27,140 bases of DNA from a virus: positions 1 through 27,140 of IMG/VR virus record IMGVR_UViG_3300032820_000090; one strand, 5' to 3'. Shown here one piece after another: positions 17,901-23,530 of the stretch; the stretch's first letter is position 1; every line of letters starts with the position of its first letter. The notes below the pieces were generated by a model, which ran no database searches, was not told the origin of the DNA, and saw nothing but the letters and a program-made list of their open reading frames with translations. The position numbers and the translations under genes are program-made.

Positions 17901-18021
17901 AGGCAATGCTACTGGGTCAATAACAGTGGGGAGTGGAAATGTTATTATAGACGGAGATGATGAGCAAATTCGAATTAATGACGGTCAATATGATAGAGTA
18001 ATTTTAGGCAAGTTAAGCTAG
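11938..18021 (+). CDS. Central tail-tip / host-specificity protein, lambda gpJ-like
   Basis: Product of 2027 residues, about 1.8 times lambda J (1132). The start follows an AAAGGAA site. The N-terminus has the family motif LVADMISEGPIEGLVGGG. Residues about 585-800 form the J core ('phage-tail_3' type): AWVFYDVLTNNRYGLG, ILKDMATIFRGILYW and FLSPGDVVNIQDE. A beta module at 888-949 is shared with the M-like protein. A fibronectin type III-like unit spans about 1083-1202 (RNLRILTVSD, GEEVAVEWDSP, KHVVTVQTVSG) with a Gly/Met-rich loop at 1137-1148. Two tandem units of about 105 residues begin at 1578 and 1687 (GVSAAVVYLYK and GVSSAIAELYQR). The end is beta-rich (GGHITTGTIQG, IDGDDEQIRIND). It would form the tip cap and central spike that contacts the receptor; fibres could attach to its distal part. 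Confidence 0.93.
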   Translation: MPQQSINALDRRLYSLNNDGLASAIRRSTEQTILVADMISEGPIEGLVGGGAGIFLENDALQSTDETSMQPHSGVKARFTANSDEVIVDPGANTFNASVGSDGTKYLMVYGVYSTSVTMSDITLPTSSYTYDGSPYQNSDFQAAFQLRIVPIGGKVTLTKVVGSTDDIEASWAHSTDNSGAAVVTKVETNAVFVNLKLSESGHDLRGGLTDISVGPPNTAVFTWGGQLNWKLLMSDADRANGVVHTLEAGIFLEIEEIDGNTITLASALPNDWVTEDYRFGITAAILDDDATGSERARIEEKYPNSGWSFNSGTIDQSPMPTIEGIGTSSVALTVSDAALNRDASRTITASGAQASEIDEVKILINYPSGLYIVSENSGTEYPAGVAYEIELMVDKGGEEVYNTIPGPNGTKFNGTPVWTHTGKHKSAVQFEMRLSLEHEQPFNGFKIKITRLTKHDPEDTTVIVGNTSGGDVGATSSDLHSAERRHKGVYTSVITSVIGIIKEKLSFPHTAMANVSFSSKSFTNVPTRSYLCQGLKIKVPSNYVTREQGADGKTAKYTRNSSGVITTVAQLWDGTFLDDLVYTDNPAWVFYDVLTNNRYGLGDFLEAQDIDKYSLYKISKYCDELVPDGKGSTEPRFRANIYLTKATDSYKILKDMATIFRGILYWTDSTFRPVIDQKTEPVYNFSRSNIIEGSFNYETTGSKTRVNQMVVEWSNPDSDYKLEPIIVEDRENQSRTGTIKSEKAVAFGCTSEGQAIRYGRWKLWTALNQTEIVNFSTSVNAAFLSPGDVVNIQDESDFNIAFSGRVNSCTTSNITIDRAISSDFSGGYTYTIAVVLPKRTVLLNQDSAVIADNGGGSSTYTRGDNITHATVGGSTTELLYKTTGTVNGAVNNSINVTLSASNSLINVGDTITGTSVDNNITVAAISGTSLTLSAAQTISDTTSLTFENEDLTRRQIESAVDTTGNLLNLQYIAETVVEERTLTTGSTTTADGRDTIPISSAFSVLPTNGDIWAIKQISTSGEKTLASYKPYKILAIAESGEEQYSIVAAEYSDQKFDSVDSEFSLASADPLFPPENTEEVPPPRNLRILTVSDPDQRGEEVAVEWDSPLAVGSSGVSTTYENLAEFKVAQTFHKIGGFGGGMGFGGMLEFLKDGISVPAETRSLKYSGVRNGKHVVTVQTVSGKGRTSKKVSATINIRDVFEGNFPRLGGLVKGGYATSDVAVIDSGAQKGSVKFGKTSLVAAPLQDINKAKRNTSADANSYGLSCVALAHSSWPYQEGGVDLGYLMMDFSAFDAANGSANALKLITRKVDTTTYGRNLDYWYDGIKFVADADSIWTSLGTCTMTEGSSKIVGTGFSSLDIGTVITVGSSYGAKIAYIESNTVMYADYPWVAATASSQAIKRQELVIDYEEDFIIAPVSYNASGTDSDGGSGKYTLGGENNTMSFLQITPELAGIGKSIVVTSSLSFLSYAADDTQLTNIPNTGIVLTAAAIGWTNPEFKFTGTGFSQVNQSAESAFTTGTDNIRDFTVHNNSDDIDYDALPADFTVTVREALDPDNAVTTKSTVYSIGKLKEGSQGVSAAVVYLYKMAASIPASIDDTTSFPQLTVSMTTGKIIDAAGYSISSNQIMDSTGGGTGWYTVVTDTSVTDGVQWVSAATASSTATADTIARTEWTDPVQFSGSAGTSGVSSAIAELYQRTNSTSAPADPDQTLTYTFATGVLANSAGGTSGTGFNSWVKDATSPIESAKYLWKITAPAIATGATDTITSANWAAAIIAAQYGAEGDPGVAGKQTFNSTMYYGSGVISGASAPLEPADSGTFTFSGQTFGTTNANVSDTSAASKWSLVAPTFAPYDGSDNKLVWYACSVKVEETTAGGGIGTPDFSNVHIVHNFFGVVAFTDLSDPDSDITTIHGGHITTGTIQGPNFGLATPNGSTDRGMKIILAPGNDSNSTTTIMEARAQGATSFSLNEKGDAYFAGEIASGKFSGTGNATGSITVGSGNVIIDGDDEQIRINDGQYDRVILGKLS
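17246..17275. repeat. 11-bp perfect inverted repeat inside the J-like gene
   Basis: ATTGGGCTGCT (17246-17256) and AGCAGCCCAAT (17265-17275) are exact reverse complements with an 8-base spacer (GCTATAAT). The stretch is coding (NWAAAIIAAQ), so part of the symmetry could arise from alanine codons. No T run follows, so it is not an obvious terminator. Confidence 0.7.
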
Positions 18022-18040
18022 ACCACCACAAAAATAAACC

Positions 18041-18069
18041 TTGACTAAATAGGTGCTTTAGTATATAAT
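18041..18069 (+). promoter_or_regulatory. Sigma70-type promoter for the fibre gene run
   Basis: TTGACT (18041-18046) and TATAAT (18064-18069) are separated by 17 bases, one mismatch from consensus. As with the promoter at 3830, the -35 box follows an A-rich stretch (CAAAAATAAA) and a C. It lies in the 68-nt gap after the J-like gene. The next gene starts at 18090 with a GGAG ribosome binding site at 18078-18081. No hairpin terminator was seen between the J-like stop and this promoter, so read-through from upstream may add to it. Confidence 0.82.
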
Positions 18070-18089
18070 TTCAGAATGGAGAAAAAGAC

Positions 18090-18428
18090 ATGAGTGCAGG
18101 TACGTATAACTTAGTGGTTGACCAAGGTTCCAGCTTTGCTCTTGACTTAGCAATTAAGCAGGCAGGACTGGACTTAGATTTGACCAATTATACAGGTCGA
18201 GCACAGCTGCGTACAACCCATATTTCAGGGTCTGTCGCAGCTACTTTCACCGTAACTACAACTAATGCTAGTGCTGGCACGTTAAAATTAGAATTATCTC
18301 CAGCTACTACAGCGGCTTTAGCTCCTGGACAGTATGTATATGATTTGGAAATTTATACATCTAATGATGCTATTGTTAAACGAATTCTTCAAGGAGAAGT
18401 AACCCTCACCCCAGAAGTTACAAGATGA
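18090..18428 (+). CDS. Small beta-rich virion protein, possible fibre connector
   Basis: Product of 112 residues, all beta-type pattern: TYNLVVDQGSSFALDLAIK, then DLDLTNYTGRAQLRT, LKLELSPATTAAL and YVYDLEIYTSND, ending GEVTLTPEVTR. The order 'Y-N-L-x4-QG-x-F...DLTxYTxRxQxR...L...G.Y.YDLE' is common in small phage proteins at the start of baseplate or fibre operons and resembles the N-terminal beta-sandwich of upper-baseplate or fibre-connector proteins (BppU-N or LtfC-like). That resemblance is from memory of pattern, not an alignment. It is the first gene after the promoter at 18041 and overlaps the next start (ATGA), so it probably links the J-like tip to the fibres. Exact function is unknown. 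Confidence 0.6.
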   Translation: MSAGTYNLVVDQGSSFALDLAIKQAGLDLDLTNYTGRAQLRTTHISGSVAATFTVTTTNASAGTLKLELSPATTAALAPGQYVYDLEIYTSNDAIVKRILQGEVTLTPEVTR

Positions 18429-18841
18429 GTACTCAAACTACTTTACAAATAACTGAAGAAGTTACAGATGTAACCGCTACAGGGGATACCCTCAGTGTTA
18501 GTATAACTGATGATGTTACTGAAGTACAAGCATACACGCTTGCAATACCAATAAACTCTCCTGGGCAGCTTTCTGCTTCCGCAGTTACTGTTCAACCTTA
18601 TGGCAGTATTACTGCTCAATTTTTACAGGATGCTTTAGAACAATTAGCGGATAACGATACCTTCAAACAGGCTTCCGCCCCAACGGGTGCTCAAGTAGGG
18701 GAAGGAGATATATGGTATGACACAGACGATGAGCAATTCAAAGTCTATCGCGAAACAAGTACAGACACTTTTCAGTGGGTCCCCATAATAGTGGGTGCAG
18801 CTGCAGGCGATTCTGATACAATAGACGCAGGATCCTATTAG
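18425..18841 (+). CDS. Small fibre-associated virion protein
   Basis: Product of 138 residues with a start that overlaps the previous stop (ATGA). It has Thr/Val-rich beta repeats (LQITEEVTDV, LSVSITDDVTEV), then a helix FLQDALEQLAD and a module APTGAQVGEGDIWYDTDDEQ with KVYRETSTDTFQWVPI. The 'P..GdxWyDTdd..fkvYre' module is frequent in fibre and appendage proteins of marine phages. The protein ends DTIDAGSY, close to the DGGTYS end of the next gene product, which suggests a shared docking or oligomerisation tag. No enzyme motif is visible. It is probably a short fibre or fibre-attachment piece. Confidence 0.6.
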   Translation: MSTQTTLQITEEVTDVTATGDTLSVSITDDVTEVQAYTLAIPINSPGQLSASAVTVQPYGSITAQFLQDALEQLADNDTFKQASAPTGAQVGEGDIWYDTDDEQFKVYRETSTDTFQWVPIIVGAAAGDSDTIDAGSY

Positions 18842-18858
18842 GATATTCGGAGTAATAA

Positions 18859-19968
18859 ATGGCTCAAACAATTCAAATTAAGAGAAGTGCTAACGCAGGC
18901 AAACCCGCTGCGGTTGCCCAAGGCGAGCTATTTTATGCGTATGGGGCAGCGTCTGATGCGGCTGGTTACGGAAAAAGATTATCTATAGGCCATGTAGACG
19001 GTGGGGGCAATACTCCAGAGCTTGTTGGTGGCAAGTATTTTACGGATCTACTTGGAGGTGTTGTTGACCTCTCAGGAACGATAACTGCTTCTAAAGCAGT
19101 AATTCTGGATGGGGCTGCTGCTATAAATGAATGGAAAATTAAAGCACAAGGAGCTCTTAAACTTCATGAAGCAACTGCAAATGGCAGTAATTATGTAGGG
19201 CTAAAAGCTCCTGCAACAGTAGGAAGTGATTTAGTTTATACACTACCTGCTGCTGCAATTAATGCAAAATTTCTAAAATCAGATGGGTCAGGTGTATTAA
19301 GCTGGGCGGACCCAGATGCTCAAAATCTAACAATAAGTGACGGCACTACTACAGATGCTGTTACACTTGGAACAAATAATCTTGTTTTTAGCGGTACAGC
19401 AAACGAGATAGAAACAGCCGTTTCAGATAATACTGTTACTATTGGACTACCTAATAACGTAACAATCACAGGTAATTTAACAGTTAATGGAACTACCACA
19501 ACAATTTCAACAACAAACACTACAGTTGAAGACGCATTGTTAGAGTTAGGTACTGGAACTTCGGGGACTCCTGCAAACGATGCAGGTATTGTAATAGAAA
19601 GAGGTTCTGCTGATAATGCTTTTTTTGGTTGGGATGAACAGGCAAATAAGTTTGTTGTAGGCACAGGCTCTTTCACGGGTGCTAGTACAGGTGATTTAGC
19701 TATTACAACAGCAATTCTTATGGCAAATTTAGAAAGTTCAAGTGTAAATATTACAGGTGGAACAATACAAGGTATTACTGATCTTGCAGTTGCGGATGGC
19801 GGAACAGGTATCGGAGCAGTCGCAAAAGGTTCTCTACTTGTAGCAAATACCGCAAATACCCTTTCCGCCTTAGATGGCGGACAATCCGTGGATGGGATAT
19901 TATTATATACAGCATCCTCGGATACTATTTCTTGGGAAAATACCGTAGACGGAGGAACTTACTCCTAA
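18859..19968 (+). CDS. Tail fibre protein with IQIKR-type N-terminal domain
   Basis: Product of 369 residues with a CGGAG site before the ATG. The N-terminus MAQTIQIKR...GELFYAYG...LSIG...GGKYFTDLL (1-66) resembles the attachment domain found at the start of many phage fibre and tropism proteins (Mtd-N-like). Then come low-complexity fibre segments: FLKSDGSGVLSWADP, VTITGNLTVNGTTTTIST, a VEDALLELGTG block with DAGIVIERGSADNAFFGWD, and an ADGGTGI motif. Such repeats are typical of trimeric beta-structured shafts. It ends ENTVDGGTYS. No separate receptor-binding head is recognisable, so the tip may be supplied by a following gene. A paralogous N-terminal domain starts the next gene, with the stop and start overlapping. 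Confidence 0.78.
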   Translation: MAQTIQIKRSANAGKPAAVAQGELFYAYGAASDAAGYGKRLSIGHVDGGGNTPELVGGKYFTDLLGGVVDLSGTITASKAVILDGAAAINEWKIKAQGALKLHEATANGSNYVGLKAPATVGSDLVYTLPAAAINAKFLKSDGSGVLSWADPDAQNLTISDGTTTDAVTLGTNNLVFSGTANEIETAVSDNTVTIGLPNNVTITGNLTVNGTTTTISTTNTTVEDALLELGTGTSGTPANDAGIVIERGSADNAFFGWDEQANKFVVGTGSFTGASTGDLAITTAILMANLESSSVNITGGTIQGITDLAVADGGTGIGAVAKGSLLVANTANTLSALDGGQSVDGILLYTASSDTISWENTVDGGTYS

Positions 19969-20564
19969 TGGCAACAGCAATTCAAATTAAACGTGGCACA
20001 GGGTCAGCAGCTCCAGTTGCTGCAGATTTGATTGAAGGCGAACTAGCTTACGCTGAAGATAGGTCTAATAATGGTGCATCTGCTAAACTTTATATTAGTT
20101 CTATAAACTCAAGTTCTGCAGAAGTAATACAAACAATCGGTGGTAAGTATTATACTGATATAGTTGATGCGGCTACCAATGCTAATACAGCTTCCAAACT
20201 CGTTAAAAGAGATGGTAGTGGCAACTTTGCAGCCGGAACTATTACTGCAAACGTAACCGGTAATGTAAGTGGTACTGCAGGAAGTGCAACAGGTAATGCA
20301 GCCACAGCAACTAAAATTGCATCTATTACAAATAGTAATATTGTTCAATTAGCCGAAACACAAACATTAACAAATAAAACTCTAACAAGTCCGGTATTGA
20401 ATACAGGTATTAGTGGTAGTGCTATTAAAGATCAAGATGATATGTCATCTAATAGTGCTACTCATATTGCTACTCAACAATCGGTGAAGGCTTATGTAGA
20501 TACTCAGGTAGCAACAGCAGCATCAGTGGACGACGCCACAGCATTGGCAATCGCATTGGGATAA
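19968..20564 (+). CDS. Short tail fibre protein with IQIKR-type N-terminal domain
   Basis: The start at 19968 (TAATG overlap with the upstream stop) is preferred over an in-frame ATG at 19932, because it places MATAIQIKR at the N-terminus, matching MAQTIQIKR of the preceding protein. This gives 198 residues. Residues 1-65 (GELAYAED, KLYISSI, GGKYYTDIVD) form the same attachment domain as in the preceding protein. The rest contains fibre-shaft patterns: GNFAAGTITANVTGNVSG, AETQTLTNKTLTSPVL and THIATQQSVKAYVDTQV, ending in a short helix. The shaft is much shorter than in its neighbour, so it may be an adaptor or a trimerisation piece. No receptor-binding domain was recognised. Confidence 0.75.
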   Translation: MATAIQIKRGTGSAAPVAADLIEGELAYAEDRSNNGASAKLYISSINSSSAEVIQTIGGKYYTDIVDAATNANTASKLVKRDGSGNFAAGTITANVTGNVSGTAGSATGNAATATKIASITNSNIVQLAETQTLTNKTLTSPVLNTGISGSAIKDQDDMSSNSATHIATQQSVKAYVDTQVATAASVDDATALAIALG

Positions 20565-20568
20565 GATT

Positions 20569-20898
20569 ATGGCAAATACATTTAAAAACTCTTTTCTATC
20601 TGTAAATACAGGATATCAAACTTTGTATACTTGCACAGGATCAGGTAAAACTACAGTAATACTTGGTTTAGCACTATGTAATAAATCCGCGAATCCGGTA
20701 ACTGTTACAGTGCAGATTGAAGATGATTCTGCGTCTAATGCTGATTTTCAAATTCTTGAGCAAGTAAGTATACCCGCCCGTACCACATTAGAAGTTTTAG
20801 CAGGACAAAAATATATTTTAGAAGAAGATGATCTTATAAGAGTATTGGCTAGCGCTGCAGAAATTGACGCAACATTAGGAATCATGGAGATTACCTAA
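20569..20898 (+). CDS. Small beta-sandwich virion protein of unknown role
   Basis: Product of 109 residues. It has alternating strand-like segments: NSFLSVNTGYQTLYTCTG, TTVILGLALCNKSA, VTVTVQIEDD, FQILEQVSIPARTTLEVLAGQKYILEEDDLIRVLAS, and an end LGIMEIT. The pattern 'IPxxTTLEVLxGQKxxLxxxDxIRV' recurs in small proteins encoded among marine phage tail genes, where their role is undefined; a decoration or fibre-accessory role is likely. The apparent P-loop (GSGKTT, residues 24-29) is probably chance, since no other nucleotide-binding motif is present. It starts 4 bases after the previous stop and overlaps the next start by one base. Confidence 0.6.
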   Translation: MANTFKNSFLSVNTGYQTLYTCTGSGKTTVILGLALCNKSANPVTVTVQIEDDSASNADFQILEQVSIPARTTLEVLAGQKYILEEDDLIRVLASAAEIDATLGIMEIT

Positions 20899-21665
20899 TG
20901 GCTTTAACACTACTTAATTCATTAAGTATACCCCCTAATACTGTTGTAGCAACGGATATTGACGACGATGCTGTCACTTATGCAAAGATTCAAAACGTAT
21001 CTGCGACCGATAGGATCTTAGGGCGCGACTCTGCTAGTGCTGGGATTATTGAAGAGATTACGCCAGCCAATGTCAGAACTATGCTTAATGTTGACGACGG
21101 AGCAACAGCTGATCAGTCAAATGCTGAAATCCGAACAGCAGTTGAAGCCGCTACTGATTCTAATGTGTTTACTGATGCTGATCATTCAAAACTTAATGCA
21201 ATAGAAGCATCCGCTACAGCTGATCAGTCAAATGCTGAAGTTGAAACGGCTTATGATGCTCAAGTTGCTGTTGCTACACAAGGAGAAGCTGAAGCAGGCT
21301 CTTCAACATCTGTTAAGAGATTTACTCCCCAGAGAATTGGACAGGCTATAGCCGCATTAGCGTCTGGTGGTCTAACGCTAGTAGCTGTCCAAACAAGTGG
21401 ATTTACAGCTGCAGCAGGCAATCAGTACTTATGTAATACAACTGGCGGAGCATTCGCCATTCAATTACCCACCGGGGCTGTTGGCGATACCATCGGTATT
21501 ATTGACTATAGTGGAACATTTGATACTAATAATCTGACGTTAACGCAGCAGGGCAGCGAGTTGATTTTTAGAGCAGATGCAGACGGAGTGATTGATACAA
21601 AGAACTGGTCAACAAGTATTAAATACATGGATGCCACAGTTGGCTGGTTACCGGCGGGAGGTTAG
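20898..21665 (+). CDS. Tail fibre protein with small C-terminal beta domain
   Basis: Product of 255 residues. The N-terminal part has fibre spacer motifs (TVVATDIDDDAVTYAKIQNVSATDRILGRDSA at 20941-21036, then ANVRTMLNVDDGATADQSNAEI). A direct 24-bp repeat encodes TADQSNAE twice, 37 codons apart. The middle contains SSTSVKRFTPQRIGQAIAAL, a segment common to phage fibres. The C-terminal ~80 residues (from about LVAVQTSGFTAAAGNQYLCN to YMDATVGWLPAGG) look like a small beta domain also present at the end of the 22464-23528 protein (QLVCNHASAAFTITLPAG to YVDSGIGWFEV). The two proteins probably share an architecture of shaft plus small terminal domain. Receptor specificity cannot be inferred. Confidence 0.7.
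   Translation: MALTLLNSLSIPPNTVVATDIDDDAVTYAKIQNVSATDRILGRDSASAGIIEEITPANVRTMLNVDDGATADQSNAEIRTAVEAATDSNVFTDADHSKLNAIEASATADQSNAEVETAYDAQVAVATQGEAEAGSSTSVKRFTPQRIGQAIAALASGGLTLVAVQTSGFTAAAGNQYLCNTTGGAFAIQLPTGAVGDTIGIIDYSGTFDTNNLTLTQQGSELIFRADADGVIDTKNWSTSIKYMDATVGWLPAGG
21105..21239 (+). repeat. 24-bp direct repeat pair in the fibre gene
   Basis: Identical 24-base copies lie at 21105-21128 and 21216-21239, 111 bases (37 codons) apart and in frame. They encode TADQSNAE, a unit seen in marine phage fibres; a diverged copy (TADQTGAQ) occurs in the 22464-23528 gene. Confidence 0.8.
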
Positions 21666-21667
21666 AT

Positions 21668-22060
21668 ATGGCAGCAACATCAAGTTTATACGGTGGCGGC
21701 GTTAAGAGTATTCAAGTCGGGGTTTACAGTGGAGCAGGTGGAACTATTACTATATCTGCAGTTGTTGTAGCTAAGTCTATAATTTCAACCGTAAGTAAAA
21801 GTAGTGCAGGAACAGTAGCTGCTACTGGAAGTGTTACTGGGACATTGAACCCTAGTACTGGAATTGTATCCCCTGGGGGGCTCTATGCAAGTAACTATGA
21901 TTATCAAAAAGCAACGTATAGCGTTAGTTATACGGGGACTAGAAGTTTATCTGGGGGTTCTACAAGTTTAATTACTAAGCAGTATAGTGCTGTGATAACA
22001 AATTCTACAACAATTACTGCTGATGGCCCCTGTGAGTGGCAAGTAATTGAATATAGTTAG
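21668..22060 (+). CDS. Small Gly/Ser/Thr-rich tail protein
   Basis: Product of 130 residues with a GGGAGG ribosome binding site at 21656-21661. It is rich in Ser, Thr, Gly and Val and has alternating strand patterns (SIQVGVYSGAGGTITISAVVVAKSI at 21698-21780, GTVAATGSVTGTLNPSTGIV, YDYQKATYSVSYTGTRSL), ending CEWQVIEYS. I do not recognise a family. The segment NPSTGIVSPGGLYASNYDYQKATYSVSYTGT has the look of an Ig-like or small fibre-tip beta domain. Its place between two fibre proteins that share a C-terminal domain, and its size, suggest a fibre accessory or tip piece. It is followed 12 bases later by a tail-assembly-chaperone gene, which could serve it. Confidence 0.5.
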   Translation: MAATSSLYGGGVKSIQVGVYSGAGGTITISAVVVAKSIISTVSKSSAGTVAATGSVTGTLNPSTGIVSPGGLYASNYDYQKATYSVSYTGTRSLSGGSTSLITKQYSAVITNSTTITADGPCEWQVIEYS

Positions 22061-22072
22061 GAGAATAAAAAA

Positions 22073-22462
22073 ATGTTTTATGCAAATTTAGATGATCAAG
22101 GCGTTTGTATCGGTATTAGTAATGTTACTTCTACAATTGATGACTCCGCTTATATAGAAATTCCTAGCTATGATCAAAGCTACTTAAGAAGGAAGTATGT
22201 AGGCGGGGCTTGGACTGCCGAAGTAGTGCCTTTACAAGCCTATAAAGCAGCCCTTGTTGATACTACTCCAGAATCTGGTGCAGTAGAAGAACCTGTAGAA
22301 GAACCAAGAGATTGGCGGAACAGCGAACTTTCTAGAACAGATATTCTTATGTTACTACCAGACCATCCTGATAAAGATAATTTAACAACATACAGACAAG
22401 AACTCAGGGATTGGCCTAGCACTGGAGACTTTCCAGGTACAAAGCCGACTTTAGGAAGCTAA
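22073..22462 (+). CDS. Tail fibre assembly chaperone-like protein (copy 1)
   Basis: Product of 129 residues with an AGGAG site at 22059-22063. The N-terminal ~70 residues (MFYANLDDQGVCIGISNV, YIEIPSYDQSYLRRKYVGGAW) form a small beta domain typical of phage fibre assembly proteins. After an acidic Pro/Glu linker (EEPVEEPR) comes the C-terminal motif WRNSELSRTD...PDHPD...LTTYRQELRDWPSTGDFP, which matches the phage tail assembly chaperone C-terminal family (APC type). Such proteins help fold or trimerise a neighbouring fibre or adhesin. A paralogue at 24787-25083 shares the last ~40 residues almost exactly. The final codons (LGS) encode an AGGAAG sequence that serves as ribosome binding site for the next gene. 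Confidence 0.72.
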   Translation: MFYANLDDQGVCIGISNVTSTIDDSAYIEIPSYDQSYLRRKYVGGAWTAEVVPLQAYKAALVDTTPESGAVEEPVEEPRDWRNSELSRTDILMLLPDHPDKDNLTTYRQELRDWPSTGDFPGTKPTLGS

Positions 22463-22463
22463 A

Positions 22464-23528
22464 ATGCCATTTTTAGGGAAGCAGCCATCGCAAGGAATTA
22501 ATAAAACTGTATTACTCGATGCATTTAATGCGACGGCCACTGCTGCTTATTCTTTAGAAAAGGACAGTGTAGCGTATACGCCCGCAAGCGCACAATCGTT
22601 AATAGTTTCTTTAAATGGTGTAACACAGGCACCGATAGCAGCATATACACTAAGTAGTAATACAATAACATTTGCTAGTGACTTAACTACAGATGATGTA
22701 ATTGATTATATTATAGCACTTGAGGGCCCAATATCAACAGCTGTCACTGTCGATGATGATGCTATTTCAACGATAATGCTAAAAGATGATGCTGTTACTG
22801 CAGACAAGTTAGCTAACTCGATTAATACAGATATTGCTACAGGTGTAGCGGCTCTGCCTAAAGCTGGCGGAGCAATGACTGGTGCTATTACAACTAACTC
22901 AACCTTTGACGGTAGGGATGTTGGAACAGATGGTACTAAGTTAGATGGAATAGAAACTAGCGCTACAGCGGATCAAACAGGGGCCCAAATAAAAACAGCT
23001 TATGAGGCTCAAAGTAACGCTTTTACAGATGCACAGTTTACTAAGTTAGCGGGAGTAGCTACTAGCGCAAATAATTATGTGCATCCTAATCACTCTGGCG
23101 AGGTAACTTCTACTGCTGATGGCGCTACAGTAATTGCTAGTGCGGTTGTTGATGAAGATAATTTACTAATTAGTAATGGTGGATCTGACGGAAACTTCCT
23201 TCAAAAGCAATCAGGGAATGCTGGAGGATTAACATGGGCAGCCGCAGGTGGTACTTATAGTGCCTGGCTAGTAAAAGATGATGATTTTACTTGTGCTAGT
23301 GGTGCCCAGTTAGTTTGTAATCACGCAAGTGCCGCTTTTACAATAACTTTACCAGCAGGTTCAGCAGGAAATACAGTAGTTATAGCTAATGCGGGAGCGG
23401 CATTAGTGACAATAGAGGCTAATGGCAGTGAAAAAATTAATTCATCCACAGATGATGGCACATTGCCTCAAGGAAACTCAGTACAGTTAGTTTATGTCGA
23501 TTCAGGTATCGGCTGGTTCGAGGTATAA
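22464..23528 (+). CDS. Tail fibre protein, MPFLG type
   Basis: Product of 354 residues. It begins MPFLGKQPSQG, a conserved start of marine phage fibre proteins, followed by a beta domain (VAYTPASAQSLIVSLNGVTQAP, SSNTITFASDLTTDDVIDYI). The shaft includes DDAVTADKLANSI, GGAMTGAITTNSTFDGRDVGTDGTKLDGIETSATADQTGAQIKTAYEA (22864-23010), and a FLQKQSGNAGGLTWA motif. A small beta domain closes the protein (QLVCNHASAAFTITLPAGSAG...GWFEV), homologous to the end of the 20898-21665 product. The sequence AAAGGTYSAW at about 23238 contains the GGTYS element found at the ends of two other fibre proteins. It starts one base after the previous stop and is followed after two bases by the adhesin gene. Confidence 0.78.
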   Translation: MPFLGKQPSQGINKTVLLDAFNATATAAYSLEKDSVAYTPASAQSLIVSLNGVTQAPIAAYTLSSNTITFASDLTTDDVIDYIIALEGPISTAVTVDDDAISTIMLKDDAVTADKLANSINTDIATGVAALPKAGGAMTGAITTNSTFDGRDVGTDGTKLDGIETSATADQTGAQIKTAYEAQSNAFTDAQFTKLAGVATSANNYVHPNHSGEVTSTADGATVIASAVVDEDNLLISNGGSDGNFLQKQSGNAGGLTWAAAGGTYSAWLVKDDDFTCASGAQLVCNHASAAFTITLPAGSAGNTVVIANAGAALVTIEANGSEKINSSTDDGTLPQGNSVQLVYVDSGIGWFEV

Positions 23529-23530
23529 TT

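Noticed and set aside
19320-19676. Long minus-strand open frames across fibre genes
   Set aside because: They mirror the Thr/Ala/Gly-rich plus-strand codons, have no ribosome binding site and no coherent domain; shadows of the fibre genes.
18859-20564. Diversity-generating retroelement linked to the Mtd-like N-terminal domains
   Set aside because: No reverse transcriptase, no C-type-lectin variable region and no template/variable repeat pair with adenine changes was seen in the window; the N-terminal domain alone is common in ordinary fibres.
20638-20655. P-loop-like GSGKTT in the 109-residue protein
   Set aside because: No Walker B or other nucleotide-binding motif is present and the protein is a small beta-rich virion type; a chance match.
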